A stretch of DNA of 64,000 nt from Gordonia pseudamarae (GTDB lineage: Bacteria; Actinomycetota; Actinomycetes; Mycobacteriales; Mycobacteriaceae), in the NCBI RefSeq assembly GCF_025273675.1, contig NZ_CP045809.1:248001-312000 (forward strand). The letters are read 5' to 3'. The notes beneath the pieces were generated by a model. That model worked only from the letters and a program-made list of their open reading frames with translations. It was not told the origin of the DNA and did not search any database. Below are positions 43,566 through 53,091 of this stretch, piece by piece. The first letter of the stretch is position 1. Every line of letters starts with the position of its first letter. The translations under genes were made by a program, and so were the position numbers.

Positions 43566-44480
43566 GTGAGTGATGTGACGGTGGCGATCGAACCCGAACA
43601 CGACCCGCACCTGGTGGCGGCCGTCGAAGGGGCGGGCGGACGGGTCGTGCCCCTCGACCGGGCGCGGGTGCTGGTGTGGATCGGGGTGGGCCCGGCCGGG
43701 TTCCCGGAACTGCCCGACAGCATCGAATGGGTCGCGCTCAAGACCGCCGGCATCGAGGCGTTCCTCGCCGCCGGGGTGATCGACGACAAGCGCCGGTGGA
43801 CCAACGCGTCCGGGTTCTACGCCGAAGGAGTGGCCGAACACGCGCTGGCGTTGTTGCTGGCCGGGCTGCGGCAGATCAACACCTCCGTGCTGCGGCACTG
43901 GGACAAGGACGCCATCGACACCGGGGTGCGGACGCTGCGCGGCGCGACGGTCGCCATCGTCGGCGCAGGCGGGATCGGCGCATCGCTGATCCCGCGGCTG
44001 ACCGCCGGCGGGGCCTCGACGATCGCCGTCAACCGTTCCGGGCGACCCGTCGACGGGGCCGCGCTCACCCTGCCCACCGATCGGCTCGACGAGGTGTGGG
44101 GGCAGACCGATCACGTGGTGCTCGCCGCACCCTCCACGCCGGAGACCCGGCACCTGATCAACGAACGGTCCCTGGCCGCGCTGCCCGGGCACGCGTGGAT
44201 CGTGAACGTGGCCCGCGGACCGCTCGTCGACCAGAAGGCGCTGTACAGGGCGTTGCGGGACGGGGTCATCGCCGGCGCGGCGCTGGATGTGACAGACCCC
44301 GAACCACCCTTGCCCGACGACCCGCTGTGGTCGCTGCCGAATGTCATCATCACCCCGCACATCGCCAACCCGGCGTCGGGGCTGACCCGGGAGATGGCGC
44401 CGTTCCTGGCCGAGAACGTGCGGCGCTTTGCCGCCGGTGGTGAGTTGATCGCACCGGTGACGCCCGACCGCAACTATTGA
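43566..44480 (+). CDS. D-isomer-specific 2-hydroxyacid dehydrogenase
   Basis: This 304-residue NAD(P)-dependent dehydrogenase has the Rossmann motif VAIVGAGGIGASLIPRL, the catalytic Arg region VNVARGPLVDQKAL, the Glu in ALDVTDPEPPLPDDP and the catalytic His in VIITPHIANP. GTG 43566 is the likely start. The substrate is not clear from sequence; the short N-terminal part suggests a glyoxylate/hydroxypyruvate or phosphoglycerate-like member. Confidence 0.88.
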   Translation: MSDVTVAIEPEHDPHLVAAVEGAGGRVVPLDRARVLVWIGVGPAGFPELPDSIEWVALKTAGIEAFLAAGVIDDKRRWTNASGFYAEGVAEHALALLLAGLRQINTSVLRHWDKDAIDTGVRTLRGATVAIVGAGGIGASLIPRLTAGGASTIAVNRSGRPVDGAALTLPTDRLDEVWGQTDHVVLAAPSTPETRHLINERSLAALPGHAWIVNVARGPLVDQKALYRALRDGVIAGAALDVTDPEPPLPDDPLWSLPNVIITPHIANPASGLTREMAPFLAENVRRFAAGGELIAPVTPDRNY

Positions 44481-44520
44481 CGGGCGCCACCACCACGTGT
44501 CGGGCCCGCGTTATGGTCGA

Positions 44521-45204
44521 ATGGTGGGTCCGTTGTTCAGCTTCCTCTCCGGCTACTGGTGGTTGGTGTTTCCGCTCGCCGGGATCGTCGGCGGGTGGGC
44601 CAAGGCTGTCGCGGCATACGATGAACGGCGCCGCCGGGACAAGATCGAACTGGCCCGGATCGAGGCCGCGGCGGCGCAACGGGCCGTGCTGTCCTCCGGT
44701 CCGCCGGCCGCGCGGCAGGTGGCCAAGATCATGGCCATGCACGACAAGGTGGACGAGCGCTGGTTCGCCTACGAGATGGACCTGGCGACGCTGATCGACT
44801 ACCCGATGCTCATCGACCTGCGCGAACCGCTCACCGAGGCATTCCACCGCGCCCGGGTCCGCGCCGGCACCCTGCGGCCCGCCGACGCCGCCGACGTCGA
44901 CGACCCGGCGGACGCCGAACGCTACCGCAACGCCGTCGACGAGTACGTGGTCTCCTTCGACACGGCCGAACGTGAGGCGCGTCGGCGCCGGGACAGCGGG
45001 TTCACCGAGGCCGAACAGGGCTCACTGAACCGGGCGCGCAAGCTGGTGGCGACCGCCGACGACGACGGCGCCACCCCGGCCGAACGGCAGACCGCGTACA
45101 AGAAGCTCCGCGAAGAACTGCGCGGCATCATCGACGTCCCGACCGCCGCGGCCGAACATATCGAACGGTCTATCGCGCGGGCACTCGAACGCGGTCGGGA
45201 CTGA
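44521..45204 (+). CDS. Membrane-anchored helical protein of unknown function
   Basis: This 227-residue protein has one N-terminal membrane helix (GYWWLVFPLAGIVGGWAKAV) followed by a long cytoplasmic helical region (RRRRDKIELARIEAAAAQRA; DAERYRNAVDEYVVSFDTA). Its charge and heptad pattern suggest coiled coil. It resembles actinobacterial hypothetical proteins with no assigned role. Confidence 0.65.
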   Translation: MVGPLFSFLSGYWWLVFPLAGIVGGWAKAVAAYDERRRRDKIELARIEAAAAQRAVLSSGPPAARQVAKIMAMHDKVDERWFAYEMDLATLIDYPMLIDLREPLTEAFHRARVRAGTLRPADAADVDDPADAERYRNAVDEYVVSFDTAEREARRRRDSGFTEAEQGSLNRARKLVATADDDGATPAERQTAYKKLREELRGIIDVPTAAAEHIERSIARALERGRD

Positions 45205-45337
45205 GCCGCGAACCCGCCGCTGCGTGGTTCGGAGATCCGATTCCGACGCTGTACTTCATCTATCGGCAGGTGGACCATCTGACCCGACAATGCGGTCCGA
45301 GAACCCCGGAACCATCCGCCGAGTCTGTGGACGACAA

Positions 45338-47281
45338 CTATTCGGCCTCGATGGCGCCGGCGAACTGACTGTTGTAGAGGCGGTAGTAGGCACCATGGGA
45401 GTCCAGCAGCTGCCGGTGTGACCCCTGTTCGACGATATGGCCGTCCTCCATCACCACGATGATGTCGGCATCGCGGATGGTCGACAGACGGTGGGCGATC
45501 ACGAAACTGGTGCGGTCGGCGCGCAACCGGGCCATCGCCTTCTGAATGAGCAGTTCGGTGCGGGTGTCGACTGAACTGGTGGCCTCATCGAGAATCAGGA
45601 CGGTTGGCTTGGCCAGGAAGGCACGGGCAATCGTGATGAGCTGGCGCTCACCGGCACTCACGCCGCCGCCCTCGTCGTCCAGGACGGTGTCGTAGCCGTC
45701 GGGCAGATGACGCACGAACGCGTCGACGTGACTTTCGACGGCGGCCTCGATGACCTCTGCGCGGGACGCGGTGGGGTCGCCGTAGGCGATGTTGTCGTAG
45801 ATGGTGCCGCCGAACAGCCACGAATCCTGCAACACCATGCCGGTGCGTTCGCGCAGATCGGCGCGGGTCATCAAGCGCGAGTCGACGCCGTCGACACTGA
45901 TCGTGCCGCTGTCGACGTCATAGAAGCGCATGATCAGGTTGACCAGGGTGGTCTTTCCGGCGCCGGTGGGGCCGACGATCGCCACCATCTGTCCGGGCCG
46001 TGCCACCAGCGACAGGTTCTCGATCAACGGCTTGCTCTCCACATATCGGAACGAGACGTCATCGAATTCGATCAGTCCGTGATCATCGAGCGGGGACCGC
46101 GGCTCGACCGGGTCGGCGGTTTCCTCGGTGGCGTCGAGAATATCGAAGATGCGCTCGGCCGAGGCCACCCCGCTCTGCAGTAGATTGACCATCGACCCGA
46201 TCTGGGTGAGTGGCTGGGAGAACTGACGCGAATACTGGATGAACGCCTGCACCTCACCAAGACTCAGCGACCCCGACGCCACCCGCAGACCGCCGACGAC
46301 GGCCACGGCCACATAGTTGAGATTGCCCAGGAACATAATCACCGGCATCGTGATGCCCGAGATGAACTGGGCGCGCCAGCTCGACTCGTACAGCTTCTGG
46401 TTGCGTTCGCCGAAAACCTGCTCCACCTCGCGTTGGCGGCCGAACGCCTTCACCAGTTCGTGGCCGGTGAACGCTTCCTCCACCTGTGCGTTCAGTTTGC
46501 CCGTCGAACCCCACTGCGCGATGAAATGCGGTTTGGAGTTCTTGGCGATGATCGCCGTCGCACCGATCGCCAGCGGTACCGTGACGATCGCGATGAGCGC
46601 AAGCAGCGGCGAGATGGTCAGCATCATGACCAGCAGCGCGATGACGGTCAACACCGAGTTGAGCAACTGCGAGATGGTCTGCTGCATGCTCTGCGACAAG
46701 TTGTCCAGATCGTTGGTGACGCGGCTGAGCAGATCTCCGCGTGGCTGGGAATCGTAATAGCGCAACGGGAGTCGATGAATCTTGGCCTCGACGTCGGCTC
46801 GCAGCCGTCGGATCGTGGCCACCACGACGATATTGAGTAGATAGGACGCCAGCCAGGCCAGCGTCATCGACACGACGTACAGGGCCAGCACGACCAGCAG
46901 AACACGGCCCACGTCACCGAAATCGATTCCGACACCCGGGGTCACATCCATCGACGACACCATGTCGGCGAACGTGTCCTGTCCCTTCTCGCGCAGTTCG
47001 GCCACCGCCTCGGCCTTGCTTCGGCCGACCGGCAGTAACTTGCCGATGACCCCGTTGAATACCAGGTCGGTGGCGTGGCCGAGCACCCGCGGTGCGATCG
47101 CCAGCACGATCACCGACGCCGTCAGCGACAGCAGGATGGTGGGCATCAGCACCCGATAGCCCGACAGCAACCGTACGATCCGCTTGATCGACGGGCCGAA
47201 CGACCGTGCCTTGTCGCCCGGCGCGCCCATCGGCATCATCCCGGGTCTGCGCATCGGTTCAGATCGCTGGGGTCCGGTCAT
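45338..47281 (-). CDS. ABC transporter, fused permease-ATPase (Rv1272c-type)
   Basis: This 647-residue half transporter has six membrane helices (VLMPTILLSLTASVIVLAIA onward) and a C-terminal ATPase with Walker A GPTGAGKTT, signature VSAGERQ (Ala for Gly in LSGGQ), Walker B TVLILDEATS and H-loop VIAHRLS. Its ATG overlaps the stop of the upstream ABC gene (ATGA), so it forms a heterodimeric exporter with it. Related pairs in mycobacteria export lipids or drugs. The longer frame upstream of 47281 is spurious. Confidence 0.92.
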   Translation of the reverse strand: MTGPQRSEPMRRPGMMPMGAPGDKARSFGPSIKRIVRLLSGYRVLMPTILLSLTASVIVLAIAPRVLGHATDLVFNGVIGKLLPVGRSKAEAVAELREKGQDTFADMVSSMDVTPGVGIDFGDVGRVLLVVLALYVVSMTLAWLASYLLNIVVVATIRRLRADVEAKIHRLPLRYYDSQPRGDLLSRVTNDLDNLSQSMQQTISQLLNSVLTVIALLVMMLTISPLLALIAIVTVPLAIGATAIIAKNSKPHFIAQWGSTGKLNAQVEEAFTGHELVKAFGRQREVEQVFGERNQKLYESSWRAQFISGITMPVIMFLGNLNYVAVAVVGGLRVASGSLSLGEVQAFIQYSRQFSQPLTQIGSMVNLLQSGVASAERIFDILDATEETADPVEPRSPLDDHGLIEFDDVSFRYVESKPLIENLSLVARPGQMVAIVGPTGAGKTTLVNLIMRFYDVDSGTISVDGVDSRLMTRADLRERTGMVLQDSWLFGGTIYDNIAYGDPTASRAEVIEAAVESHVDAFVRHLPDGYDTVLDDEGGGVSAGERQLITIARAFLAKPTVLILDEATSSVDTRTELLIQKAMARLRADRTSFVIAHRLSTIRDADIIVVMEDGHIVEQGSHRQLLDSHGAYYRLYNSQFAGAIEAE

Positions 47282-49011
47282 GACACATCCTCCACGGCGC
47301 GTTGCGATTCGGCGATCTCGGCGTAGGTGGGACAGCCGGCGATCAGCTGGTCGTGCGTCCCGATGCCGGTGATCCGGCCGTGCTCCAGCACGACGATCTG
47401 ATCGGCTGAGGTGATTGTCGAAATACGCTGTGCCACCACGATAACCGCTGCATCGCGGGTGACCGGTGCCAGCGCCGCACGCAGTTTGGCGTCGGTGGTC
47501 AGGTCGAGTGCCGAGAAAGAGTCGTCGAACAGGTAGATCGACGGCCGGCGGATCAGTGCGCGGGCGATCGCCAGACGCTGGCGCTGACCGCCCGAGACGG
47601 TGGTGCCGCCCTGCGCGACCGGGGTGTCGATACCCTGCGGCATCGCCGCCACGAAATCGGCGGCCTGCGCGATCCGCAGCGCCTCCCAGATCTCCTCGTC
47701 GGTGGCGTCGGCCTTGCCGTAGCGCAGGTTGCTCGCGACCGTTCCGGAGAACAGGTACGGCCGCTGCGGCACCAGCCCGATCACCTCCCGCAACCTGTCG
47801 GGGTCGAGCAGGCGCACATCCGTGTCGCCGACGGACACCGAGCCGTCGGTGACGTCGATGAGCCTCGGGATAAGGCTGAGCAGAGTGGTCTTGCCGGAGC
47901 CTGTGGATCCGACGATCGCGGTGATGGTGCCGGGCGTGATGCGGAAGGAGATACCGCTGAGCACCGGTGAGTCGGCGCCCGGGTAGCGGAACTCGGCGCC
48001 GGAGAACTCCACGTTCGCCGGGTCGGCGGTGAAGCCGACGGGTTCGTCGGGGGCGTGCACCGATGACTCGGTGTCGAGAACCTCCAGGATGCGTTCGGCG
48101 CACACCGACGCGCGCGGGGCCATCATCGCCAGGAACGAGGCCATCATCACCGACATCATGATCTGCATGACGTACGAGATCATCGCGGTCAGCGACCCGA
48201 TCTCCAGGGCGCCGTCATCGATGCGGTGCCCGCCGATCCAGATGATCGCGACGATGGTGGTGTTGGAGATCAGCAGGATCACCGGGAACATCAACGCCAT
48301 CATTTTGCCCACGCGCAGGGTGGCCGCCGACAGCTCGTCGTTGGCGACGCCGAACCGGTCGGTCTCGTAGGTTTCGCGGACGAAGGCGCGCACCACCCGG
48401 ATGCCGGTGATCTGCTCACGCAACACCTGATTGATGGAGTCGAGCCGTTCCTGCATGGCCCGGAAACCCGGCACCATCTTGCTGATCAGCACCGCCATCG
48501 CCCCGCCCAGGATGGGTACCGCCACCACCAGCACCCAGGCCAGACCCGAGGCCACGTGCACACCCATCACGATGCCGCCCACACACATGATGGGCGCCGA
48601 CACCAGGATCGCCGTCGCCATCACCATCAGCATCTGCACCTGCTGGACATCGTTGGTGGTGCGGGTGATCAGCGACGGGGCCCCGAACCGGCCCACCTCA
48701 CGTGCCGAGAAGCCGTCGACGGTATGCAACAGATCGTGCCGGATGTTGCGGCCGATCCCGAGGGAACCACGTGCGCCGAAGAACTGCGCGGCGATCGTGG
48801 TGACCACCTGCAACACCGTGACGCCGAGCATGATGACGCCGACCCGCAGGATGTAGCCGGTGTCGCCGGCGGCCACCCCGTCGTCGATGATGTCGGCGTT
48901 GAGCGTGGGCAAGTACAGCATCGCGCCCGTCGCGACGAACTGGAGCAGCACGACGGCGACGAGATGACGCCGGTAGGGCGGCAGATACGTGCGGACGAGT
49001 CGGATCAACAT
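47278..49011 (-). CDS. ABC transporter, fused permease-ATPase (Rv1273c-type)
   Basis: This 577-residue half transporter begins MLIRLVRTYLPPYRRHLVAV, has six membrane helices and an ATPase with Walker A GSTGSGKTTLLS, signature VSGGQRQRLAIA, Walker B SIYLFDDSFSAL (Asp instead of the usual catalytic Glu) and switch QRIST. In heterodimeric exporters one site is often degenerate; here that appears to be this subunit's Walker B. It pairs with the downstream gene. Confidence 0.92.
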   Translation of the reverse strand: MLIRLVRTYLPPYRRHLVAVVLLQFVATGAMLYLPTLNADIIDDGVAAGDTGYILRVGVIMLGVTVLQVVTTIAAQFFGARGSLGIGRNIRHDLLHTVDGFSAREVGRFGAPSLITRTTNDVQQVQMLMVMATAILVSAPIMCVGGIVMGVHVASGLAWVLVVAVPILGGAMAVLISKMVPGFRAMQERLDSINQVLREQITGIRVVRAFVRETYETDRFGVANDELSAATLRVGKMMALMFPVILLISNTTIVAIIWIGGHRIDDGALEIGSLTAMISYVMQIMMSVMMASFLAMMAPRASVCAERILEVLDTESSVHAPDEPVGFTADPANVEFSGAEFRYPGADSPVLSGISFRITPGTITAIVGSTGSGKTTLLSLIPRLIDVTDGSVSVGDTDVRLLDPDRLREVIGLVPQRPYLFSGTVASNLRYGKADATDEEIWEALRIAQAADFVAAMPQGIDTPVAQGGTTVSGGQRQRLAIARALIRRPSIYLFDDSFSALDLTTDAKLRAALAPVTRDAAVIVVAQRISTITSADQIVVLEHGRITGIGTHDQLIAGCPTYAEIAESQRAVEDVS

Positions 49012-49127
49012 GGGCGGCAGGCCTGGGTCACCAGACAACGCTAGCAACCGGCTCGGACGTTCGGCGAGGAAAATAGGGCGCGAACGGATTTCGCGCCGGA
49101 AATGCCGGGCGTCGAAGTCTCCGACCG

Positions 49128-49928
49128 CTACGCGATGGTGAGTGGGATGACGGCCTCCGGAGTGTAGGTGAGGAAGGTGAACGACTCCTGGAAGTACAGG
49201 TTCACCGAATCACCGTCGTGGGAGTCGTAGCCGATCGACACGTCCTGACCGATGGTCAGCTCGAAATCGCCGCCCCGGGTGCTGATGAGGAAAGCGCCGG
49301 TGATGGCGGGCGCCCACACGATCTCGCCGTCGAGGATACGGGCGATGTGCTGGCGGATCGGGTAGCCGTGGTTGGAGGTCTCGGCGACCTGTGAGTACAG
49401 GTCCGCCGACAGGGCCAGTGAATACGGGCCGTCGACGGATTCGAGCCGAAGCTGGTTCAGCGCCTGGCTGACCGCCTCCGGATAGTCACGCACATCGGCG
49501 GGCAGCGCCGTGGCGTGCGAGGCCGCCTGCGAGCGGATACCGGTGATCCCGGCCGCGGCGTAGCCCTCGAAGATCGCCCGGTCCTCGGCGAGCGCGAGCT
49601 GTGCCGCCGCGTCGCGCACCGGATCCCAATCCGAATCCTTGGCGCCGCGATCGACATTGTCGATGGCCTCACGGGTCACCGCGAACGGCACCTTGAGTTC
49701 GACGAGTGGCTGCGTCTGCCGCAGGAACGCGGAGATGCCGTCGGCGGGGGAGTCGATCTTGGCGCGACTGCCCAGGGTCACCGACGCGGTGTCCAGGCCG
49801 AGGGGACCGTTCACATCGACCAGACGCCGTCCCGCGCTGTTGCGTTTGAACGACCGGGTGGCCTCGTCCTCGATTTCCTTCCACGCGCTTTCGGAAATGG
49901 GGGCGAGTTCGCGATGCAGGTTGTTCAT
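49128..49928 (-). CDS. Encapsulin shell protein, family 1
   Basis: This 266-residue HK97-fold protein begins MNNLHRELAPISESAWKEIE. Marks are RRLVDVNGPLGLDT, the E-loop region RQTQPLVELKVPFAVTREAI, and IFEGYAAAGITGI. It closes with YFQESFTFLTYTPEAVIPL. Family 1 encapsulins build shells of 60 or more subunits around a cargo enzyme. The DyP peroxidase just upstream in the operon carries a targeting peptide, so it is the cargo. GGAGAAG precedes the ATG. Confidence 0.95.
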   Translation of the reverse strand: MNNLHRELAPISESAWKEIEDEATRSFKRNSAGRRLVDVNGPLGLDTASVTLGSRAKIDSPADGISAFLRQTQPLVELKVPFAVTREAIDNVDRGAKDSDWDPVRDAAAQLALAEDRAIFEGYAAAGITGIRSQAASHATALPADVRDYPEAVSQALNQLRLESVDGPYSLALSADLYSQVAETSNHGYPIRQHIARILDGEIVWAPAITGAFLISTRGGDFELTIGQDVSIGYDSHDGDSVNLYFQESFTFLTYTPEAVIPLTIA

Positions 49929-49983
49929 GTGCTTCTCCTTCTCTGGCGTGCTCCGGTCGGGTGGGGTCGGGCCCCGGGTGCTG

Positions 49984-50991
49984 TCAACGCAGGGAACCGA
50001 TACCCAGCGAACCGTTCGCGGGTTCGGACACCGGCGGCTGCGGGTCGGCGTCGGTCCCGGGCAGCGGGGGCGGGTCGCCGAGAAACTCGACGGTCGGGGC
50101 GTAGAACTGCGTACCCGTCACCGCGGTGGTGAAATCCAGCAGTCTGTCGTGGTTTCCGGGGGGGTCGCCCAAGAACATGTTGCGCAGCATGCGTTCGGTG
50201 ATGTCGGGCGTCGACGAGTAGGCGATGAAGAATGTGCCCGACTCGCCGGTGCCCGAAACATTGCCGTACGGCATGTTGTCGCGAACGATGTCGAGTTCGG
50301 TGCCGTTCTCGTCGGTGACCACATTCAGTGCGATATGCGAGTTGGTCGGTTTCACCTCGTCGGACATCTCGACGTTGTCGGACTTGGTGCGCCCGATCGC
50401 CGCCTCCTGCGCGGAGGTACTCAACGCCCGCCAGGCCTTGAGATCGTGCACATATCGCTGAATCGCCACGTAACTGCCGCCCGCGCAGCCATCGTCGTCA
50501 TCGGCGGTGATGGTGTCGACGGCGTCCTGGCCGGTGGGATTCTCGGTGCCGTCGACGAAGCCGATGAGATCGCGCAGATCGAAATAGCGGAAGCCGTGCA
50601 CCTCGTCGAGGACGGTGATCGCATCACCGAGCGCACCGGTGATCAGCCTGCCCACCTCGTAGCACTGGTCCATCTGGTCGGCCTTGATATGGAACAGCAG
50701 ATCACCCGGTGTGGACGGCGCGGCGTGCACCGGTCCGGCGAGCGGTACGAACGGGTGCAGCGAGGCCGGGCGCGGCCCGTCGAACAACCGGTCCCAGGCG
50801 TCCGAACCGATCCCGACGATCGCGGCCAGTGCCGCCTCGGGCGCGCGCGAGGACACCGCACTGGTCAGACCCGACACCTCGGGCAGAAAGTCATGGACGG
50901 TCTGCTCGGCTCCGTCGGTGATGGTGGCGACCAGGAAGATAGCAGCCTTGGTCTTTCGAGTCAGGATTGTCTGCGGTGTGGCCACGGGCAT
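49984..50991 (-). CDS. dyp: DyP-type haem peroxidase, encapsulin cargo
   Basis: This 335-residue DyP peroxidase has the signature GFVDGTENP (catalytic Asp), the proximal His in NSHIALNV and the distal Arg near IVRDNMPYG. After a Pro/Asp-rich linker the C-terminus reads NGSLGIGSLR, which is the encapsulin-targeting peptide consensus (LGIGSL). It lies 55 bases upstream of the encapsulin gene on the same strand. It oxidises dyes and phenolic compounds in peroxide-dependent fashion inside the shell. Confidence 0.96.
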   Translation of the reverse strand: MPVATPQTILTRKTKAAIFLVATITDGAEQTVHDFLPEVSGLTSAVSSRAPEAALAAIVGIGSDAWDRLFDGPRPASLHPFVPLAGPVHAAPSTPGDLLFHIKADQMDQCYEVGRLITGALGDAITVLDEVHGFRYFDLRDLIGFVDGTENPTGQDAVDTITADDDDGCAGGSYVAIQRYVHDLKAWRALSTSAQEAAIGRTKSDNVEMSDEVKPTNSHIALNVVTDENGTELDIVRDNMPYGNVSGTGESGTFFIAYSSTPDITERMLRNMFLGDPPGNHDRLLDFTTAVTGTQFYAPTVEFLGDPPPLPGTDADPQPPVSEPANGSLGIGSLR

Positions 50992-51097
50992 TAACGTTAG
51001 TGCGTCGCGTCGGGTGTTGCCATGAAGGCACGCCTGCCCTTCCCCGGTGAACGTCGTGACAGCCCGGTGACTGTGACAGCCGGTGGATGCGGCAGGT

Positions 51098-52768
51098 TCA
51101 GCCCCGGGCGGCGGCCCGTCCCGCGGCCCGGCCCGAGAAGATGCAGCCGCCCAGGAACGTTCCCTCCAGCGCGTTGTAGCCGTGCACGCCGCCGCCGCCG
51201 AAACCGGCGACCTCGCCGGCCGCGTACAGCCCGTCGAACGGCGTTCCGTCCGGGCGCATCACGGCCGAGTCGAGGTTTGTTTCCAAGCCGCCCAGCGTCT
51301 TGCGGGTCAGGATGTTCAGCCGCACCGCGATCAGCGGGCCGTGCGCCGGATCGAGCAGCTTGTGCGGCTTGGCCACCCGCACCACCCGGTCACCGACGTA
51401 CTGGCGCGCGTTGGTTATCGCCATGATCTGCGCGTCCTTGGTGAACTTGTTGTCGATCTGCGCATCACGCGCGGAGATGACCCGTTCGATGTGCGCCAGA
51501 TCGAGCGCCGGACCGCGGGCGATCCTGTTCATCCCGGCCACCAGCGTCGGCAGGTCGTCGGCGACCACGAAATCGTCGCCGTGCCTGGTGAAGGCGTCGA
51601 CCGGCCCCGGTGCGCCCTTGGACAGGCGGCTGCGCGCCGCGATCTTCAGATTCTTACTGGTGAAATCGGGATTCTGTTCGGATCCCGAAAGCATGAACTC
51701 TTTTTCCACAATGCTCTGGGTGAGGACGAACCAGGAATAGTCGTAGCCGGTTTTCAGGATTTCGCGCATCGTCGAATTGGTATCGAAACCGGGAAAATTG
51801 GGGGCCGCGAGCCGATTGCCGTTCGCGTCGAGCCACAACGAGGACGGACCGGGGATGATCCGGATCGCGTGATCGGGCCAGATCGGATCCCAATTGTGGA
51901 TGCCTTCGGTGTAGTGCCACATGCGGTCACGATTCACCAGGCCCGCGCCGGCCGCCTCGGCGATTCCGAGCATCCGTCCGTCGACGTAGGCGGGCACACC
52001 CGAGATCATGTGCTCGGGCGCCTTGCCGAGACGTTCGGTGGGCCAGTTCTTGCGGATCAGGTCGTGGTTGTGGCCGATGCCGCCGGTCGTGACGATCACG
52101 GCGCCGGCGCGCACCTCGAAGTCGCCGGTGACCTCACGGTCGGAGGCCTTGCCACGTTCGAGATCGTCACACGCGGACAGGGCGGCGCCCCGGACGCCGA
52201 CCGCGACACCGTCCTCGACGATCAGCTCGTCGACCCGGTGCCGGAACCGGAACTGCACCAGACCGCGCTTCTCCGCCTCGAGCACCGGCTCGGCGAAGAT
52301 CCGCACCACCTCGGGTCCGGTACCCCAGGTGAGGTGGAAGCGGGGCACGGAGTTGCCGTGGCCGTCGGCGAAACCGCCCCCGCGTTCGGCCCAGCCCACC
52401 ACCGGGACGAACCGCAGGCCCAGATCGTGCAGATACTGCCGCTTGTCGCCGGCGGCGAACTCCACGTACGCACGGGCCCACTGCCGCGGCCAGTAGTCCT
52501 CGTCCTCGCGGTCGAACCCGGCCGAACCCATCCAGTCCTGCAGCGCCAGCTCGGCCGAGTCGCTGATCCCCAGACGGCGCTGCTCAGGACTGTCCACCAG
52601 GAACAGCCCGCCGAGCGACCAGAATGCCTGACCGCCGAGATTGTTGCGGTTCTCCTGGTCGACGACGATCACCCTGCGGCCGGCCCTGGTCAGCTCGTAC
52701 GTGGCGACCAGACCGGCCAGGCCGGATCCGACGACCACGGCGTCGGCGTGCTGCTGCGTCAAGGACAC
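51098..52768 (-). CDS. FAD-binding dehydrogenase (fumarate reductase/KstD superfamily, Rv0785-type)
   Basis: This 556-residue flavoprotein starts at a GTG preceded by GAGGA. The dinucleotide motif is VVVGSGLAGLVATYEL; VIVDQENRNNLGGQAFWS follows. C-terminal substrate region: GLYAAGEVAGFGGGGVHGYN and LEGTFLGGCIFSGRAAGR. It is of the same type as mycobacterial Rv0785. Substrate unknown. Its 5' neighbour region is a 323-bp spacer before the mycolyltransferase. Confidence 0.87.
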   Translation of the reverse strand: MSLTQQHADAVVVGSGLAGLVATYELTRAGRRVIVVDQENRNNLGGQAFWSLGGLFLVDSPEQRRLGISDSAELALQDWMGSAGFDREDEDYWPRQWARAYVEFAAGDKRQYLHDLGLRFVPVVGWAERGGGFADGHGNSVPRFHLTWGTGPEVVRIFAEPVLEAEKRGLVQFRFRHRVDELIVEDGVAVGVRGAALSACDDLERGKASDREVTGDFEVRAGAVIVTTGGIGHNHDLIRKNWPTERLGKAPEHMISGVPAYVDGRMLGIAEAAGAGLVNRDRMWHYTEGIHNWDPIWPDHAIRIIPGPSSLWLDANGNRLAAPNFPGFDTNSTMREILKTGYDYSWFVLTQSIVEKEFMLSGSEQNPDFTSKNLKIAARSRLSKGAPGPVDAFTRHGDDFVVADDLPTLVAGMNRIARGPALDLAHIERVISARDAQIDNKFTKDAQIMAITNARQYVGDRVVRVAKPHKLLDPAHGPLIAVRLNILTRKTLGGLETNLDSAVMRPDGTPFDGLYAAGEVAGFGGGGVHGYNALEGTFLGGCIFSGRAAGRAAARG

Positions 52769-53091
52769 TCCTCTTCCACGCGTGCGTGTGCTTTCGTTCT
52801 CCGGGCATCCGTTCTCCGGGCATCCGGCGAGATTCACGACAGACATTACCCGTCGGTTGTGGTGTCCGACACAGCTGACGCCGTAGACGGTGAAACCCGG
52901 CACACACGGAGAATCGCCGAATTCACCGATGAGAACTGTGACATTTCCAGGCTCGATCCCTTTGCTGAGCTGTTATTGACCCGTTACAGTGTCATGCGAT
53001 GGACTGGGCGACCTCATCGACGAGGTCGGCCGGTCGAAATACACCGTCGTCGAGCGAGGCCCGCGAGGCCACAATCGTTAGGAACCTGTAC
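52769..53091. other. Intergenic region, 323 bp, with divergent promoters and a tandem duplication
   Basis: No gene seen. It separates the divergent FAD dehydrogenase and mycolyltransferase genes. A 15-bp unit GTTCTCCGGGCATCC is duplicated in tandem at 52796-52810 and 52811-52825. An AT-richer part near 52960-53000 includes TTATTGACC and may be a promoter for the mycolyltransferase. Confidence 0.5.

Noticed and set aside
45338..48103. 921-codon version of the ABC transporter gene
   Set aside because: Residues before the ATG at 47281 are a shadow of the upstream ABC gene; the ATGA overlap sets the true start.
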